The notes under the pieces: generated by a model
The model's input: the letters and a program-made list of their open reading frames with translations, nothing else
Told to the model about the DNA's origin: nothing
The model's database searches: none
Origin: a bacterium
GTDB taxonomy: Bacteria; Auribacterota; Auribacteria; Auribacterales; Auribacteraceae
NCBI GenBank assembly: GCA_021161885.1
Contig: JAGGZS010000090.1
Span: 1-19,693 of the forward strand
Length of the DNA stretch: 19,693 nt
Direction of reading: 5' to 3'
Part shown: positions 1 to 9,461 of the stretch, piece by piece
Numbering within the stretch: the first letter of the stretch is position 1
Layout: every line of letters starts with the position of its first letter
Position numbers and translations under genes: made by a program

Positions 1-49
1 AAATATTTTAATAACAAATCTTTATTAATTTCAAATAGGGTTCAATAAT

Positions 50-3000
50 ATGAAAAAATATTTTTTATATATTTGCGCATTGGCATTAGTTGCATTCGCG
101 TTTCCTTTCCCCTCATTCTCATCGGAATCCATAACAAATGATATTCTCGGCAGCCTCGGCGTATTAGACGAAGAAAATTTAACCGATTCCGATTTATGGG
201 TTGTGCATATTAAAGACGCCCACTGCAATCCTGATGCTCAATTCAACTCCATACGGATAATAAAAAATTTGGTTCAGAAATACAATTTTTCCTTAATTTG
301 TCTTGAAGGCAACGCAAGCTCTTTATCCGTAAACGACTTAGCGTCATTTCCAGATGAAGAGGCAAAAAACGACGTCTTAATTAATTTTATAAAAAACGGC
401 AAAATAAACGGTGTGGAATATCTATCTATTCAATCGCCCGACAAAATATTAGTCGAAGGCATAGAAAACAAAAAACTTTATATAGAAAATTACTACTCAT
501 TTTATAAATCATTATCGTTCCGCAAAAAAGGACTGCTTCTGCTTGATAATATAACCGATTATTTAGTTGGACTAAAACCTATTTATTTCTCAGACGACCT
601 GCTTCGCATTGATAAACAATATAATGAGTATATTGAAGGAACAACCACTGTTTTTGATTTTTTTCAAGTAATAGACAGGTACGCCTCGCAAACCGGCATC
701 AAGCTAACACCTTATAAAAATATTTCTATTCTCGCCTCTGCCGCAAAATTAAAAACCGCAATAGATTTTACCAAAGTTGAGTCTGAAAAAGATTCTATCT
801 TAAAAGAATGCCTTAAATACGCTTCTGAAAAAGATAGAAGATTCCTGCTCGAAACAAATATGAAATATAAATTCAATACTATAAGCACCGACGATTTTTA
901 CAATGCCGTAATTGGTTTATGCGATGAATATCTTATTGATATAGACGATTTTAAAAATTTTTCAAAATGCAGGGAATACTCAAGAATTCTCCAGTCAATC
1001 GATCATACACGGTTGCTTGCAGAACTTAAAGAGGCGTATAAATCCATAAAAGAATCTTTATATGATACCAAATACGCGAAAAATCTTGATAATCTGATAG
1101 AAACATCGCAAACATTTAAAGAAGCATGCCGCCTTTGCCTGCCTCCTCATTCTGCGAAACGGTTATCAAAACTTCTTAAAAATTTTAATAAAGATGATAT
1201 TGCTCAATTAATGGATGACGCTGAGAGCAGCCATAACATTGTATCCCCTATTGAAAACAATACTATTAGTTTCATAACTTACATTCTTTCTTATGTTTGT
1301 GATTTTTACCAGAAAGCGTCTCAACGCAATAATGCCCTTATTGAAAACACCATACTCGCTATGAAACAAAACCATGCCAACCGGTGCGTGCTTTATAGCG
1401 GCGGGTTCCATACAGATGGGATACGGCGGTTATTAAAAGAAAAAAACATATCTTATTCGATTATATCCCCTAACATCGGGCATACTGCAGAGGATAAAAA
1501 TTATTACTCTCTTTTATCCAACAAAAAAGACAAATTTTTGCAGCTTCTCGAATCTAACTTAAAAAGATCAATTAACAAGCAGTCCGATACGCTTGCTTTA
1601 GAATCAAAGCTGGTTCCCTCTTCCGAGGTAATGCTCGATCCCTTAGGAGCCGAATCACTGCGCAACCAGATAAAAAGTTTTTATGTATGCGCAGGTATCA
1701 GAAACGCTCTTGAACCGATAAAAGCAACAATACTGCCTTTATTGGAACCGTTGGACGAGTCAAGATTAACTGATCTCTCAGACCGGATAGCAAAAATTGC
1801 CAAGTGGAAATTAAAAAATTTTGTAAGTCTTGAAAATTTTTCCCTGATACGCAATGAAGATAAAGGTATTGACCTTAAACTAACTATTAGCGGACAAGAT
1901 TTTTTTGTAAGGAATATCATTGTGCCCGATACACGAAAAACGCCTCTTGAGGCATTTCAAGACACTGCCCTGCTTACCACGCTTAATGTGGGCGGGTCGC
2001 CAATCGCTATTTATTCTTCCCAAAAATCAGGCGATAACCAATCTTTCAGTTTAAATGAACTGGACAGTTCAGATATAACCGATATGATTTTACTTTTTTC
2101 AGATTCTCAATCCGTTTCTGAAAAACACGTTATAGACGCCCTGCCTCAATCGCCCGATAAAACTCAAGCTCTGATAGACCTTCTCATTGCCCAAAACATT
2201 TTAGATAGAAAAAAAGATAACAATTTAGCGTTAAATTACAACCGTTCTGAAATTTTGCTCTCTGCATCCCAAATGTACCGTGATATAAACCAAAACTGGA
2301 CATCTTTTACAATTTCCGATTTGCAAAAATATTCTTTTCCCGAAAAATTTTTAAATTTCCTTAACGAACAAAATATTTTAAAAATCGAGTTGCCTGATAC
2401 GGTTACCTTCCCTGCACTCTTGTTCCTTATAGAAAATTTATATAAGGAATTTGATAAAACAGCGGTTTTCCCTTATAGTAAAAATGAGGTTTTTGTTATA
2501 AAAAAAGAAAAAATTTTAGGCGAGGACGGATACCGTTTGTTTATGGATAAACAAAACGCTGATTTAGTAGAATCCACTTTAAAAGAACGGCAAATTCTTT
2601 TAGGGGCGGATTATACCGATACAATAAAGCAGCAGCTGTTCGGGGCTATGCCTGTTGAAAAAACAAAAATTTTATCGACTGCCGTGTCTGAATCTTCGGT
2701 AGTTGTTTTTGATCCTTCAAAATCCGGTTCAGTATCTCAAATAATTTGGTCTGATCCTGCTTTAACGTCTATTTTCTGGCGGGAAATCAATCAGAGCACG
2801 TTTAATTATTCCAAAGAAAAGTTTGTTGTTACCGGCGGTTTGTTGTTCGGGGCATTCGTTGGCGGAAGATATGTTGTAACCGACATTGTTCCGCTTGGCA
2901 AAGATGATTATTCTTTTCAAGACGATGAAAAATTTGTGCTTAATCCTGATAAAATTGAAAAATATCTAAATAAATATGTAACCGGCGATAAGAAATTAAT

Positions 3001-6000
3001 CGGCATTTACCGTAACCACTCGCCTGAAAGACTGGCAAAATACGCCGAACCGGGCGTAGACCGCAGAGACGCGTTGACCGGGTTCCCGTTTGATTCGCGG
3101 GATAAAAGAGTTATAGCAAATCCTCTCGGAATAGTTTTTGAACCGTCATTATCTAATGAAGCGTTAGAAAAATTACGGCAGGATGATGTTTCGTCTGTAC
3201 GCCTTATAGACCCCGCATCGTCATCGGTTTATTTTTACAATCAAGTTAACGGCGAACCTCAAGTGCTGCATAAAACATCGGCATACAAGATTGTAACCCC
3301 CGGAGAACAGCTTTTTGAAACAACTGAACGTAATTTATATTTACGCAGGATAAACCAAGCCCAAACCGGCACGGAAAACACGGTTGTTACTTTCCGAAGG
3401 TTACCTGAAAACCGCGGGTTTGTCCTGCTTGCCGGAGCTTCTGTTTCACAAGATGAAATAAGGTTTTTTATCCAATTTTTTCAATCAATAAGAAAAGAAA
3501 TAGAAATTTTCTCGGATGTAAAGGAAATACAAATTAAATCCGGCATGAAAAAAAGCGCTCACTTAAACCGTGATGATTCGATAATAGAATTCAGCACTGA
3601 AATTTTATCTTATCCCTCGCTTATTAAATATTTAGCTTTGCCTCACGAATGGAACCATTTTCTTATAAACATAAAAAATAAAGAACTTGAAGAAATTATT
3701 ACTGTAATGTATGATTTTTTAAGGATAAGCCAGCTTATGCTAAAAGATAAACCGGCGGCAAACCATTTTCTGCGGGAATTGGAAGAATACGAAGAACCTT
3801 ATCAAGGAAAACAGCTTTTTCTTGAAGCATTAAGAAAAATGCAGGCTAAAGTGCAGGCGGAAAACCGCTTTTTAAGCCCGTTTGAATTTTGGGATTTTGC
3901 CATTGGCTATATCAAGTCCGATCCCGATTTATACGCCCTCACAAAAAATCTGTTAGCAAAAGAAGACAAAGAATATTTCGTTAATAAATTCACAGCTACA
4001 ATGAAAAAAACTCAGTATGATATTCCGCCGGTTCTGCCCGGGGAACAAGATTATATAATTTTTGACGACGCCACTCTCGGCAAGGCATACACCGTAACAA
4101 CATCGGTAATAGATTTTATGCAGCTGCGCCCTAAGTATCTATCCGGCTCAAACTTTTTTGAGCGCGCTTCAGGTCTCGCTAAATCGCCCGACTTAAATTT
4201 TCAGGATGTAACAGGTTTTTTTGATCCGTCAAGCAAAGAATTAGGCATAAACATCAGTAACCCTTATCACTTAAACGCGGACGGCACAGTCAATCCAGAT
4301 ATGATATTATCCACTATTATCCGCCAGCAAACACATTATCTGCTTCACCGTAACCCGGGGGTATTAGACAAATTAGTTGAACAGATAAATTCAGATGAAA
4401 AAGTAAAAAATGAAATTTTAAAATATTTTCTTATTCTGAAAAGATCGCAAATCCCCGGTCTTAATGTTGAAGAGGAACAACCCGAAACCGGCACACCGCA
4501 GGAACAAACTGAAAAAGAAAAAGGAAAAAAAGAACTTATAAAAATACGTAAAGGTAAAATTGTTTCAACAATCACCAAAGAACAACTCGACGCCATAGCT
4601 GAGGACCCGACTTTTGCCACAGACGGGCAAATCAATTACCGCAAAATCGTTAATGAAATTATAGCCGCGTCAAACGGATTTAATACGGTAATATCCGCTC
4701 TTGCTAAATATTCGGATATAAAAACAAAATTGGAAACTGAAGGCAAACCCGTGCCAAATTCATTGGCAAAAAAAATAAGCGATTTACAACAAGCCTTATT
4801 TAAACCCAATAATATACTTTTATTTAAACTTTCCGAGAACGCCGAAAAATATATTACCGCCCAAGACGAAAGGTTAGCAGATATTTTCCGCATACCTCAT
4901 TTTTCCGTAACACATATACTGTTTGACGAATCAACCAACGTACTTGAAACACCGGTCGATGATATTCACAACACTATAGAGGATCAAAAAAATGTATCGC
5001 CGGATAAAACAGCCGTAAATAAAGCTAAACCGCAAGAAACAAAACCCGATTTCACACCAATCCTGCAAAATTCCGTCAGCACTGAACAATTCAATAATTT
5101 TTTAACCGCTTTACGAACGGCGAAACAACTGCCTCCCGCCGTGCCGGTGCAGTATAATAAAGAAATTTCTTACTTAAACGCCCGGGAATTTTTCAATTAT
5201 TTATTAGACCGTAAAAATGTGATGCCTATGTCTTCATTGCCTGAAGACATAACCGTTACCGATATATATCTGGGCAACCATGACTACATAAAAGATTTTT
5301 TAGACAAATTTAAAGAACTTGATGTAAATAACTATTTCTATTCACGGTTACGCTATAATATTATAAGCCATTCCCCGTCATCACAACTTCTTCTTAATAA
5401 ACTTGAACGGTCAAAAATTTTAGATGAACATAAAAATATAGTCTCGTATAAATCTTTTACAACTTTTAAACAAGCGGATAACGATCTAAACAGCGCAATA
5501 CTTGTTCGTTCGTTTGGCGATATGGCTCTTTTTTCAAACGCGGTTCTTATCGAAAAGAAAGGGGATTCATTTTTTCTGGTTACCGGTCAGCCTAAAATCA
5601 ATAATGCTGCTGCCGGTAAGTTCCCTGTCGACCAGTTGGCGCAATTAATAAAAGATCCGTCTTCAATAACCGAAACTCAAACAAATAATCTAACCCCTAA
5701 AATTATAGATGCTATACAATGGGACGAGAAAAAAGTCAGCATTGATATAGAAAATTTACCGTTTGGATCTTTTTTAAAATCATACACTCAAAACAATGTT
5801 GACGGGCGATTTGTTTTTCATCCTGATCTGCTTCACTCGATTCATCAATCGCTTTCAAGCATGGCAATGAATTTCGGCGGGTACTGGCAGGTAAACGGCA
5901 ATTCATTCGGGTCTTTACCTAATCAGATAATAAAACCCGAAGAAACCTTAACGGAACTTGACAGCGCTTTTCTCGCCGCTATTATCGAGGAGCAAGGCGG

Positions 6001-9000
6001 TTTTATTTTTGAATCTCAAGAAGCATACTTAAACCGAAACAGCGGCGGCACAACAATTTTACCTGTTATAGACGAATTAAGGAGAATTGACACACAAACT
6101 CTATCCGCATTGTTTCTTCCTGTAACTTTTTCGGATATAAACAATTCGGCTCGAATTTTTAATATGCTTCAAAATCCAACTTATAAATCAGCAGACCCAT
6201 TTACGTTCCAAAGATTTATAAGAGAATTAAAAAACAATGGATTAATACCCCCCGCTTTAACCGCTTCTTTAAAAATCGATCCCGTAGGGACTGATAATTT
6301 TCTTTACAGTTTAACTGAAGCATTAAAATCACAAGTAAAATGGGATAAAATAGCGAACGCGTTCATGGAAACGGCAAAGTCAACAAACAGCGCTGCCATA
6401 GACGAATTTATTACGGAAATCATGGCAAACACTGATATTAAAGATTCTTATTTATCGCGTGATTATTTTATGAAAATATATGGCAATATCGCGGTAACCA
6501 CTAAAAATAAAAAAGATTTTCACCTTAAAGCAGAGGTGCTCGCGCCAGAGAATACTGTATCGGCGGCTTCCGCGAAAAAAGCTCAAATTCAGCCTGTTTC
6601 AGAAAATGTTATCGTAAAAATACGAAAACTCAATCAGAACCAGTTTAACGCTTATATTGAACAAATAAAACGCGACCATCCGCATCTTGATTTCAATGAC
6701 CCGCGAGGCATAGCTAACCCTGTTGCCCGGGAAATAGTAATAAACTCCGACCACCCAGACCATAAAAATCCCGACGGAACTCCAAATTTACCGGGATACC
6801 GCCAAACCGTTATCCATGAAAAAACCCATATGCTGACTTTTAAACATTGGGACATTTTAACTGAAATTGCCGATAATATGCGGGGAACGGTATATTTAGA
6901 AAATGAAGTCATTAAACTGTTTTATGAGTTTTATTTCGAAGAAAAAATAGATTCCGTAACTCAAGAACATAGAAAACGCCTGCAAAACGATCCATTATGG
7001 AGCATAAACGGTGAAATATCTTACGAACGTCTTATAAGCGAACTTCTATCCGTGATAAATGAATACAGAATGCTGCCTACCTTGATGAAAAAATTAGCCT
7101 CTATTGAAAGACAGCTGTCCATGCACGGAAAAACCGTGCCTCCTGTTATTGCCCAAGGGCAAAGACAAATAAATGAAATATTCGCCCGTAAAAAAGCTAT
7201 TATATCTTCAACCGTGTCCGCAAGACAAAAACTGAACCTTATCGACCAGAGATTAACGAGCACTTTTTTATTTGACTCAAAAATACTTAACGTGCCAATA
7301 GTAATGCAGGAATTTGATATTGCTTCTTTACCGCTGCCGAGCACTCCTATTCAGACAGTATTTTCCGATGGCGAATTAAACTTCACTATAAATAAAACAT
7401 GGGCTAAATTAGGTATTGGCGATATAAATCGGGGAAAAATAAAAACAAGATTATCAGGGTTACAGCTTAATGAATTTCAAACCGCTCTCGCCTCTATTGC
7501 CAGCCGTAACGATATAACAGGCACTGATCAGCAAATTATTGGAACAGCTTTAGATTTTTGGAATGCCGCCTTATCCAGCGGCAAGGTACATCTTTATCCA
7601 AGCTCACCTGAAAGTTATACAATTCAAGGTTCGCATTTTCTCCACGTTACAGAAGAAGGAGATATTATTATAGCCAAAGGTTTTTTTGATCATCTAAGGG
7701 AAACGAAACAACTTGCCCAAGCTGCCGCTCTCTGGGGCGCTAAACTCAACGATCTGTCCACCGACACAATAGAAACTCATTTCAACGGCAAACCGATTGC
7801 CGAACTGGAAAAACAACTTTTTGACGAATTTCTCAAAAACAAGGATTATTTACCAGTGCTTAACGATATTTTCGCTTTGTACGGAATAAAAATAGACGAA
7901 ATATCAAACCAAGCCTTGAAAAAAATCATAGAAAAACATAAAAATATTCTCACATTGCCCGGGATAAAAAATCATTTACAGAAAATAAAAAATATTATAT
8001 CGCGAAAAGCTCTTTTAAATTACGAACAATCTCCTGTGGCGGAAGCCTTTAAATTATACGCCCAAACTCTAATGACTCCTGATGAAATATTACAGCTGCG
8101 TGATGCGGTTATAGATATAAGCACTATAATTACCAGGGAAACTTCAGCTCCGGTGATTTTCCTTATAGATTATAAAACTGTTTCAGGCGATGTCTCGCCT
8201 CAAAATTTTGCGTTAAGGGAATCTATCAAGCGGGTAAAACAGGAAATAGAACTTCTTGAACAAAAAAATGTGCTTCTTATCGCTGTTGACATAAACGGCA
8301 AAACCGCCGGAGAAATACGCCAATCGCTTGATGGCAATTTACTGCGAAAAGGAGCGGCAAGCGATGATTTCGATTATGTCGTGTCCTATAAAAACGCCGA
8401 TAATTTACTTAACGCTTTACAACAGGAATTTAAAGATATTCCTCCGCAAACCTTAAAGTCCAATTTAAAAATATTAACCCGTGAAAATAATCCGCTTGTA
8501 ACGCTTGCCAAGGATAATAAACTTGCTTACCAGACAATCAACGAGAATACCGTTGAGGCTAATCTTGAAAATGGGCAAGGTATTTTCCTTATTGATTATC
8601 TTAGGTCATTAGGTATACCTAATTTTATTTCAACCGATTCATCCGCCCTTGCCGTTGAGATGAAAAACGCTATGCACATTACTTCCATTTCAGAATTTAT
8701 CGATTTAACCGACATAAACCAAAAATTCAAACCTTTCATCAAAAAATTCGCGGACACGGCAATTCAATTTCCTGATAAATCTCTTGATGAACTTTTTAAC
8801 CTGTTTTTTGAGCGGGAAACTGTATTAAACCCACAAGACTGGCAATACCTTCTACCATTGTTAGAAGAACAATTTTTGATTACCCGCTCAAGAACGCTTT
8901 TATCGGAAAAACAAAAAAGTTATACAGGAAATACAGCGCGGGCGTTATCCATATTTAAAAAATTAAAATCTTCTTTCGACAAATATCCGCAAACCAATAA

Positions 9001-9403
9001 ACCCGCATATTCTAAATTGCTTAACGATTTCTTTTCAATCCTTAGCGATACCGAAAAAAATTATATTAACAGCAGGCAGTTTATAGAAACCGAGCTTAAA
9101 AAAGCCAATATTTTTGAAAATATCAGCGATATAACAACATTAATCGACTTATATGAGAGATGTTTTTTTAAACGGGATCAATTAACAAATTCAGAATTTT
9201 TTATTGTAAACAATGTTATAAAATCAGACGGCAAAAGCAAACCTGTATCATTTAATGAGTTTTCCGAACTTTTAGCTGCAAACGAAATAACATTGACTCC
9301 GCAGTTAAGCCGTTATTTTCATGTGGAAATCGCGCCTAAACCAATTCATCAAGATATTCGTAAACTAATGGCTACCCAAAAGCTTTTTGATGAAGCCGCT
9401 TAA
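50..9403 (+). CDS. Giant secreted multidomain protein with several metallopeptidase-like modules
   Basis: This 3117-residue protein is not a named family I recognise. Residues 1-24 look like a Sec signal peptide (MKK, a hydrophobic stretch, then PSFSS). I see no later membrane segment, LPXTG or PEP-CTERM tail, so it is probably released to the periplasm or exterior. Regions in order: 48-480, TraB/ChaN/EreA-like (H53, D56, H58, LEG near 85-87, GGFH at 451-454); about 920-1030, a degenerate JAMM-like segment; HEWNH at 1199-1203; a repeated module at 1379-1613 (RQQTH at 1425-1429) and 2210-2406 (HEKTH at 2256-2260); about 2525-2570, possibly a degenerate M48-like segment; 2700-2890, alternating alpha/beta with FLIDY twice. 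Acidic, low-complexity linkers lie near 1445-1475 and 1620-1660. The start is set by the signal peptide and a weak AGGG at 37-40. The frame is uninterrupted. Domain names are inferences from motifs; only the size, the signal peptide and the two HExxH motifs are directly visible. Confidence 0.9.
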   Translation: MKKYFLYICALALVAFAFPFPSFSSESITNDILGSLGVLDEENLTDSDLWVVHIKDAHCNPDAQFNSIRIIKNLVQKYNFSLICLEGNASSLSVNDLASFPDEEAKNDVLINFIKNGKINGVEYLSIQSPDKILVEGIENKKLYIENYYSFYKSLSFRKKGLLLLDNITDYLVGLKPIYFSDDLLRIDKQYNEYIEGTTTVFDFFQVIDRYASQTGIKLTPYKNISILASAAKLKTAIDFTKVESEKDSILKECLKYASEKDRRFLLETNMKYKFNTISTDDFYNAVIGLCDEYLIDIDDFKNFSKCREYSRILQSIDHTRLLAELKEAYKSIKESLYDTKYAKNLDNLIETSQTFKEACRLCLPPHSAKRLSKLLKNFNKDDIAQLMDDAESSHNIVSPIENNTISFITYILSYVCDFYQKASQRNNALIENTILAMKQNHANRCVLYSGGFHTDGIRRLLKEKNISYSIISPNIGHTAEDKNYYSLLSNKKDKFLQLLESNLKRSINKQSDTLALESKLVPSSEVMLDPLGAESLRNQIKSFYVCAGIRNALEPIKATILPLLEPLDESRLTDLSDRIAKIAKWKLKNFVSLENFSLIRNEDKGIDLKLTISGQDFFVRNIIVPDTRKTPLEAFQDTALLTTLNVGGSPIAIYSSQKSGDNQSFSLNELDSSDITDMILLFSDSQSVSEKHVIDALPQSPDKTQALIDLLIAQNILDRKKDNNLALNYNRSEILLSASQMYRDINQNWTSFTISDLQKYSFPEKFLNFLNEQNILKIELPDTVTFPALLFLIENLYKEFDKTAVFPYSKNEVFVIKKEKILGEDGYRLFMDKQNADLVESTLKERQILLGADYTDTIKQQLFGAMPVEKTKILSTAVSESSVVVFDPSKSGSVSQIIWSDPALTSIFWREINQSTFNYSKEKFVVTGGLLFGAFVGGRYVVTDIVPLGKDDYSFQDDEKFVLNPDKIEKYLNKYVTGDKKLIGIYRNHSPERLAKYAEPGVDRRDALTGFPFDSRDKRVIANPLGIVFEPSLSNEALEKLRQDDVSSVRLIDPASSSVYFYNQVNGEPQVLHKTSAYKIVTPGEQLFETTERNLYLRRINQAQTGTENTVVTFRRLPENRGFVLLAGASVSQDEIRFFIQFFQSIRKEIEIFSDVKEIQIKSGMKKSAHLNRDDSIIEFSTEILSYPSLIKYLALPHEWNHFLINIKNKELEEIITVMYDFLRISQLMLKDKPAANHFLRELEEYEEPYQGKQLFLEALRKMQAKVQAENRFLSPFEFWDFAIGYIKSDPDLYALTKNLLAKEDKEYFVNKFTATMKKTQYDIPPVLPGEQDYIIFDDATLGKAYTVTTSVIDFMQLRPKYLSGSNFFERASGLAKSPDLNFQDVTGFFDPSSKELGINISNPYHLNADGTVNPDMILSTIIRQQTHYLLHRNPGVLDKLVEQINSDEKVKNEILKYFLILKRSQIPGLNVEEEQPETGTPQEQTEKEKGKKELIKIRKGKIVSTITKEQLDAIAEDPTFATDGQINYRKIVNEIIAASNGFNTVISALAKYSDIKTKLETEGKPVPNSLAKKISDLQQALFKPNNILLFKLSENAEKYITAQDERLADIFRIPHFSVTHILFDESTNVLETPVDDIHNTIEDQKNVSPDKTAVNKAKPQETKPDFTPILQNSVSTEQFNNFLTALRTAKQLPPAVPVQYNKEISYLNAREFFNYLLDRKNVMPMSSLPEDITVTDIYLGNHDYIKDFLDKFKELDVNNYFYSRLRYNIISHSPSSQLLLNKLERSKILDEHKNIVSYKSFTTFKQADNDLNSAILVRSFGDMALFSNAVLIEKKGDSFFLVTGQPKINNAAAGKFPVDQLAQLIKDPSSITETQTNNLTPKIIDAIQWDEKKVSIDIENLPFGSFLKSYTQNNVDGRFVFHPDLLHSIHQSLSSMAMNFGGYWQVNGNSFGSLPNQIIKPEETLTELDSAFLAAIIEEQGGFIFESQEAYLNRNSGGTTILPVIDELRRIDTQTLSALFLPVTFSDINNSARIFNMLQNPTYKSADPFTFQRFIRELKNNGLIPPALTASLKIDPVGTDNFLYSLTEALKSQVKWDKIANAFMETAKSTNSAAIDEFITEIMANTDIKDSYLSRDYFMKIYGNIAVTTKNKKDFHLKAEVLAPENTVSAASAKKAQIQPVSENVIVKIRKLNQNQFNAYIEQIKRDHPHLDFNDPRGIANPVAREIVINSDHPDHKNPDGTPNLPGYRQTVIHEKTHMLTFKHWDILTEIADNMRGTVYLENEVIKLFYEFYFEEKIDSVTQEHRKRLQNDPLWSINGEISYERLISELLSVINEYRMLPTLMKKLASIERQLSMHGKTVPPVIAQGQRQINEIFARKKAIISSTVSARQKLNLIDQRLTSTFLFDSKILNVPIVMQEFDIASLPLPSTPIQTVFSDGELNFTINKTWAKLGIGDINRGKIKTRLSGLQLNEFQTALASIASRNDITGTDQQIIGTALDFWNAALSSGKVHLYPSSPESYTIQGSHFLHVTEEGDIIIAKGFFDHLRETKQLAQAAALWGAKLNDLSTDTIETHFNGKPIAELEKQLFDEFLKNKDYLPVLNDIFALYGIKIDEISNQALKKIIEKHKNILTLPGIKNHLQKIKNIISRKALLNYEQSPVAEAFKLYAQTLMTPDEILQLRDAVIDISTIITRETSAPVIFLIDYKTVSGDVSPQNFALRESIKRVKQEIELLEQKNVLLIAVDINGKTAGEIRQSLDGNLLRKGAASDDFDYVVSYKNADNLLNALQQEFKDIPPQTLKSNLKILTRENNPLVTLAKDNKLAYQTINENTVEANLENGQGIFLIDYLRSLGIPNFISTDSSALAVEMKNAMHITSISEFIDLTDINQKFKPFIKKFADTAIQFPDKSLDELFNLFFERETVLNPQDWQYLLPLLEEQFLITRSRTLLSEKQKSYTGNTARALSIFKKLKSSFDKYPQTNKPAYSKLLNDFFSILSDTEKNYINSRQFIETELKKANIFENISDITTLIDLYERCFFKRDQLTNSEFFIVNNVIKSDGKSKPVSFNEFSELLAANEITLTPQLSRYFHVEIAPKPIHQDIRKLMATQKLFDEAA
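4184..4888 (+). repeat. Internal duplicated module, copy A (degenerate peptidase-like)
   Basis: Codes for residues 1379-1613 of the giant protein. It aligns with residues 2210-2406 without gaps across the first 50 or so residues (P-x-L-x-F-x-D, then G, P, E, I-N, P-x-H, DGT-x-N, T-x-I, TH). The match resumes further on at DP, G-x-I-x-Y, GK-x-VP and D-x-RL-x3-F. At the HExxH position this copy has RQQTH (1425-1429), so the first His and the catalytic Glu are gone. The extra length relative to copy B comes mainly from an acidic/lysine-rich linker near 1445-1475. It is probably a non-catalytic structural or binding copy. Confidence 0.75.
6677..7267 (+). repeat. Internal duplicated module, copy B (intact HEKTH)
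   Basis: Codes for residues 2210-2406 of the giant protein. It is homologous to residues 1379-1613 and carries an intact zincin-type HExxH (H2256, E2257, H2260), preceded by the short segment TVI. The third metal ligand cannot be assigned with confidence. Together with the HEWNH at 1199-1203, this gives at least two potentially active metallopeptidase sites in one polypeptide. Confidence 0.75.
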
Positions 9404-9426
9404 ATCTTGTTATATCCACTTTTTTG

Positions 9427-9455
9427 TTGATTTACAAACCTTTAGTCATTAAAAT
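9427..9455 (+). promoter_or_regulatory. Candidate sigma70-type promoter for the ABC transporter genes
   Basis: TTGATT at 9427-9432 (4/6 match to TTGACA) and TAAAAT at 9450-9455 (5/6 match to TATAAT) are separated by 17 bases, in the 58-base gap after the giant gene. Transcription would be expected to start close to 9462, which is the ATG itself. No Shine-Dalgarno sequence precedes that ATG, so a leaderless mRNA is possible. AT-rich DNA yields such matches easily. Confidence 0.3.
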
Positions 9456-9461
9456 GCTTCT

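Noticed and set aside
7021..7344. A 107-codon minus-strand frame inside the giant gene
   Set aside because: It is antisense to the conserved duplicated module and its protein shows no family features.
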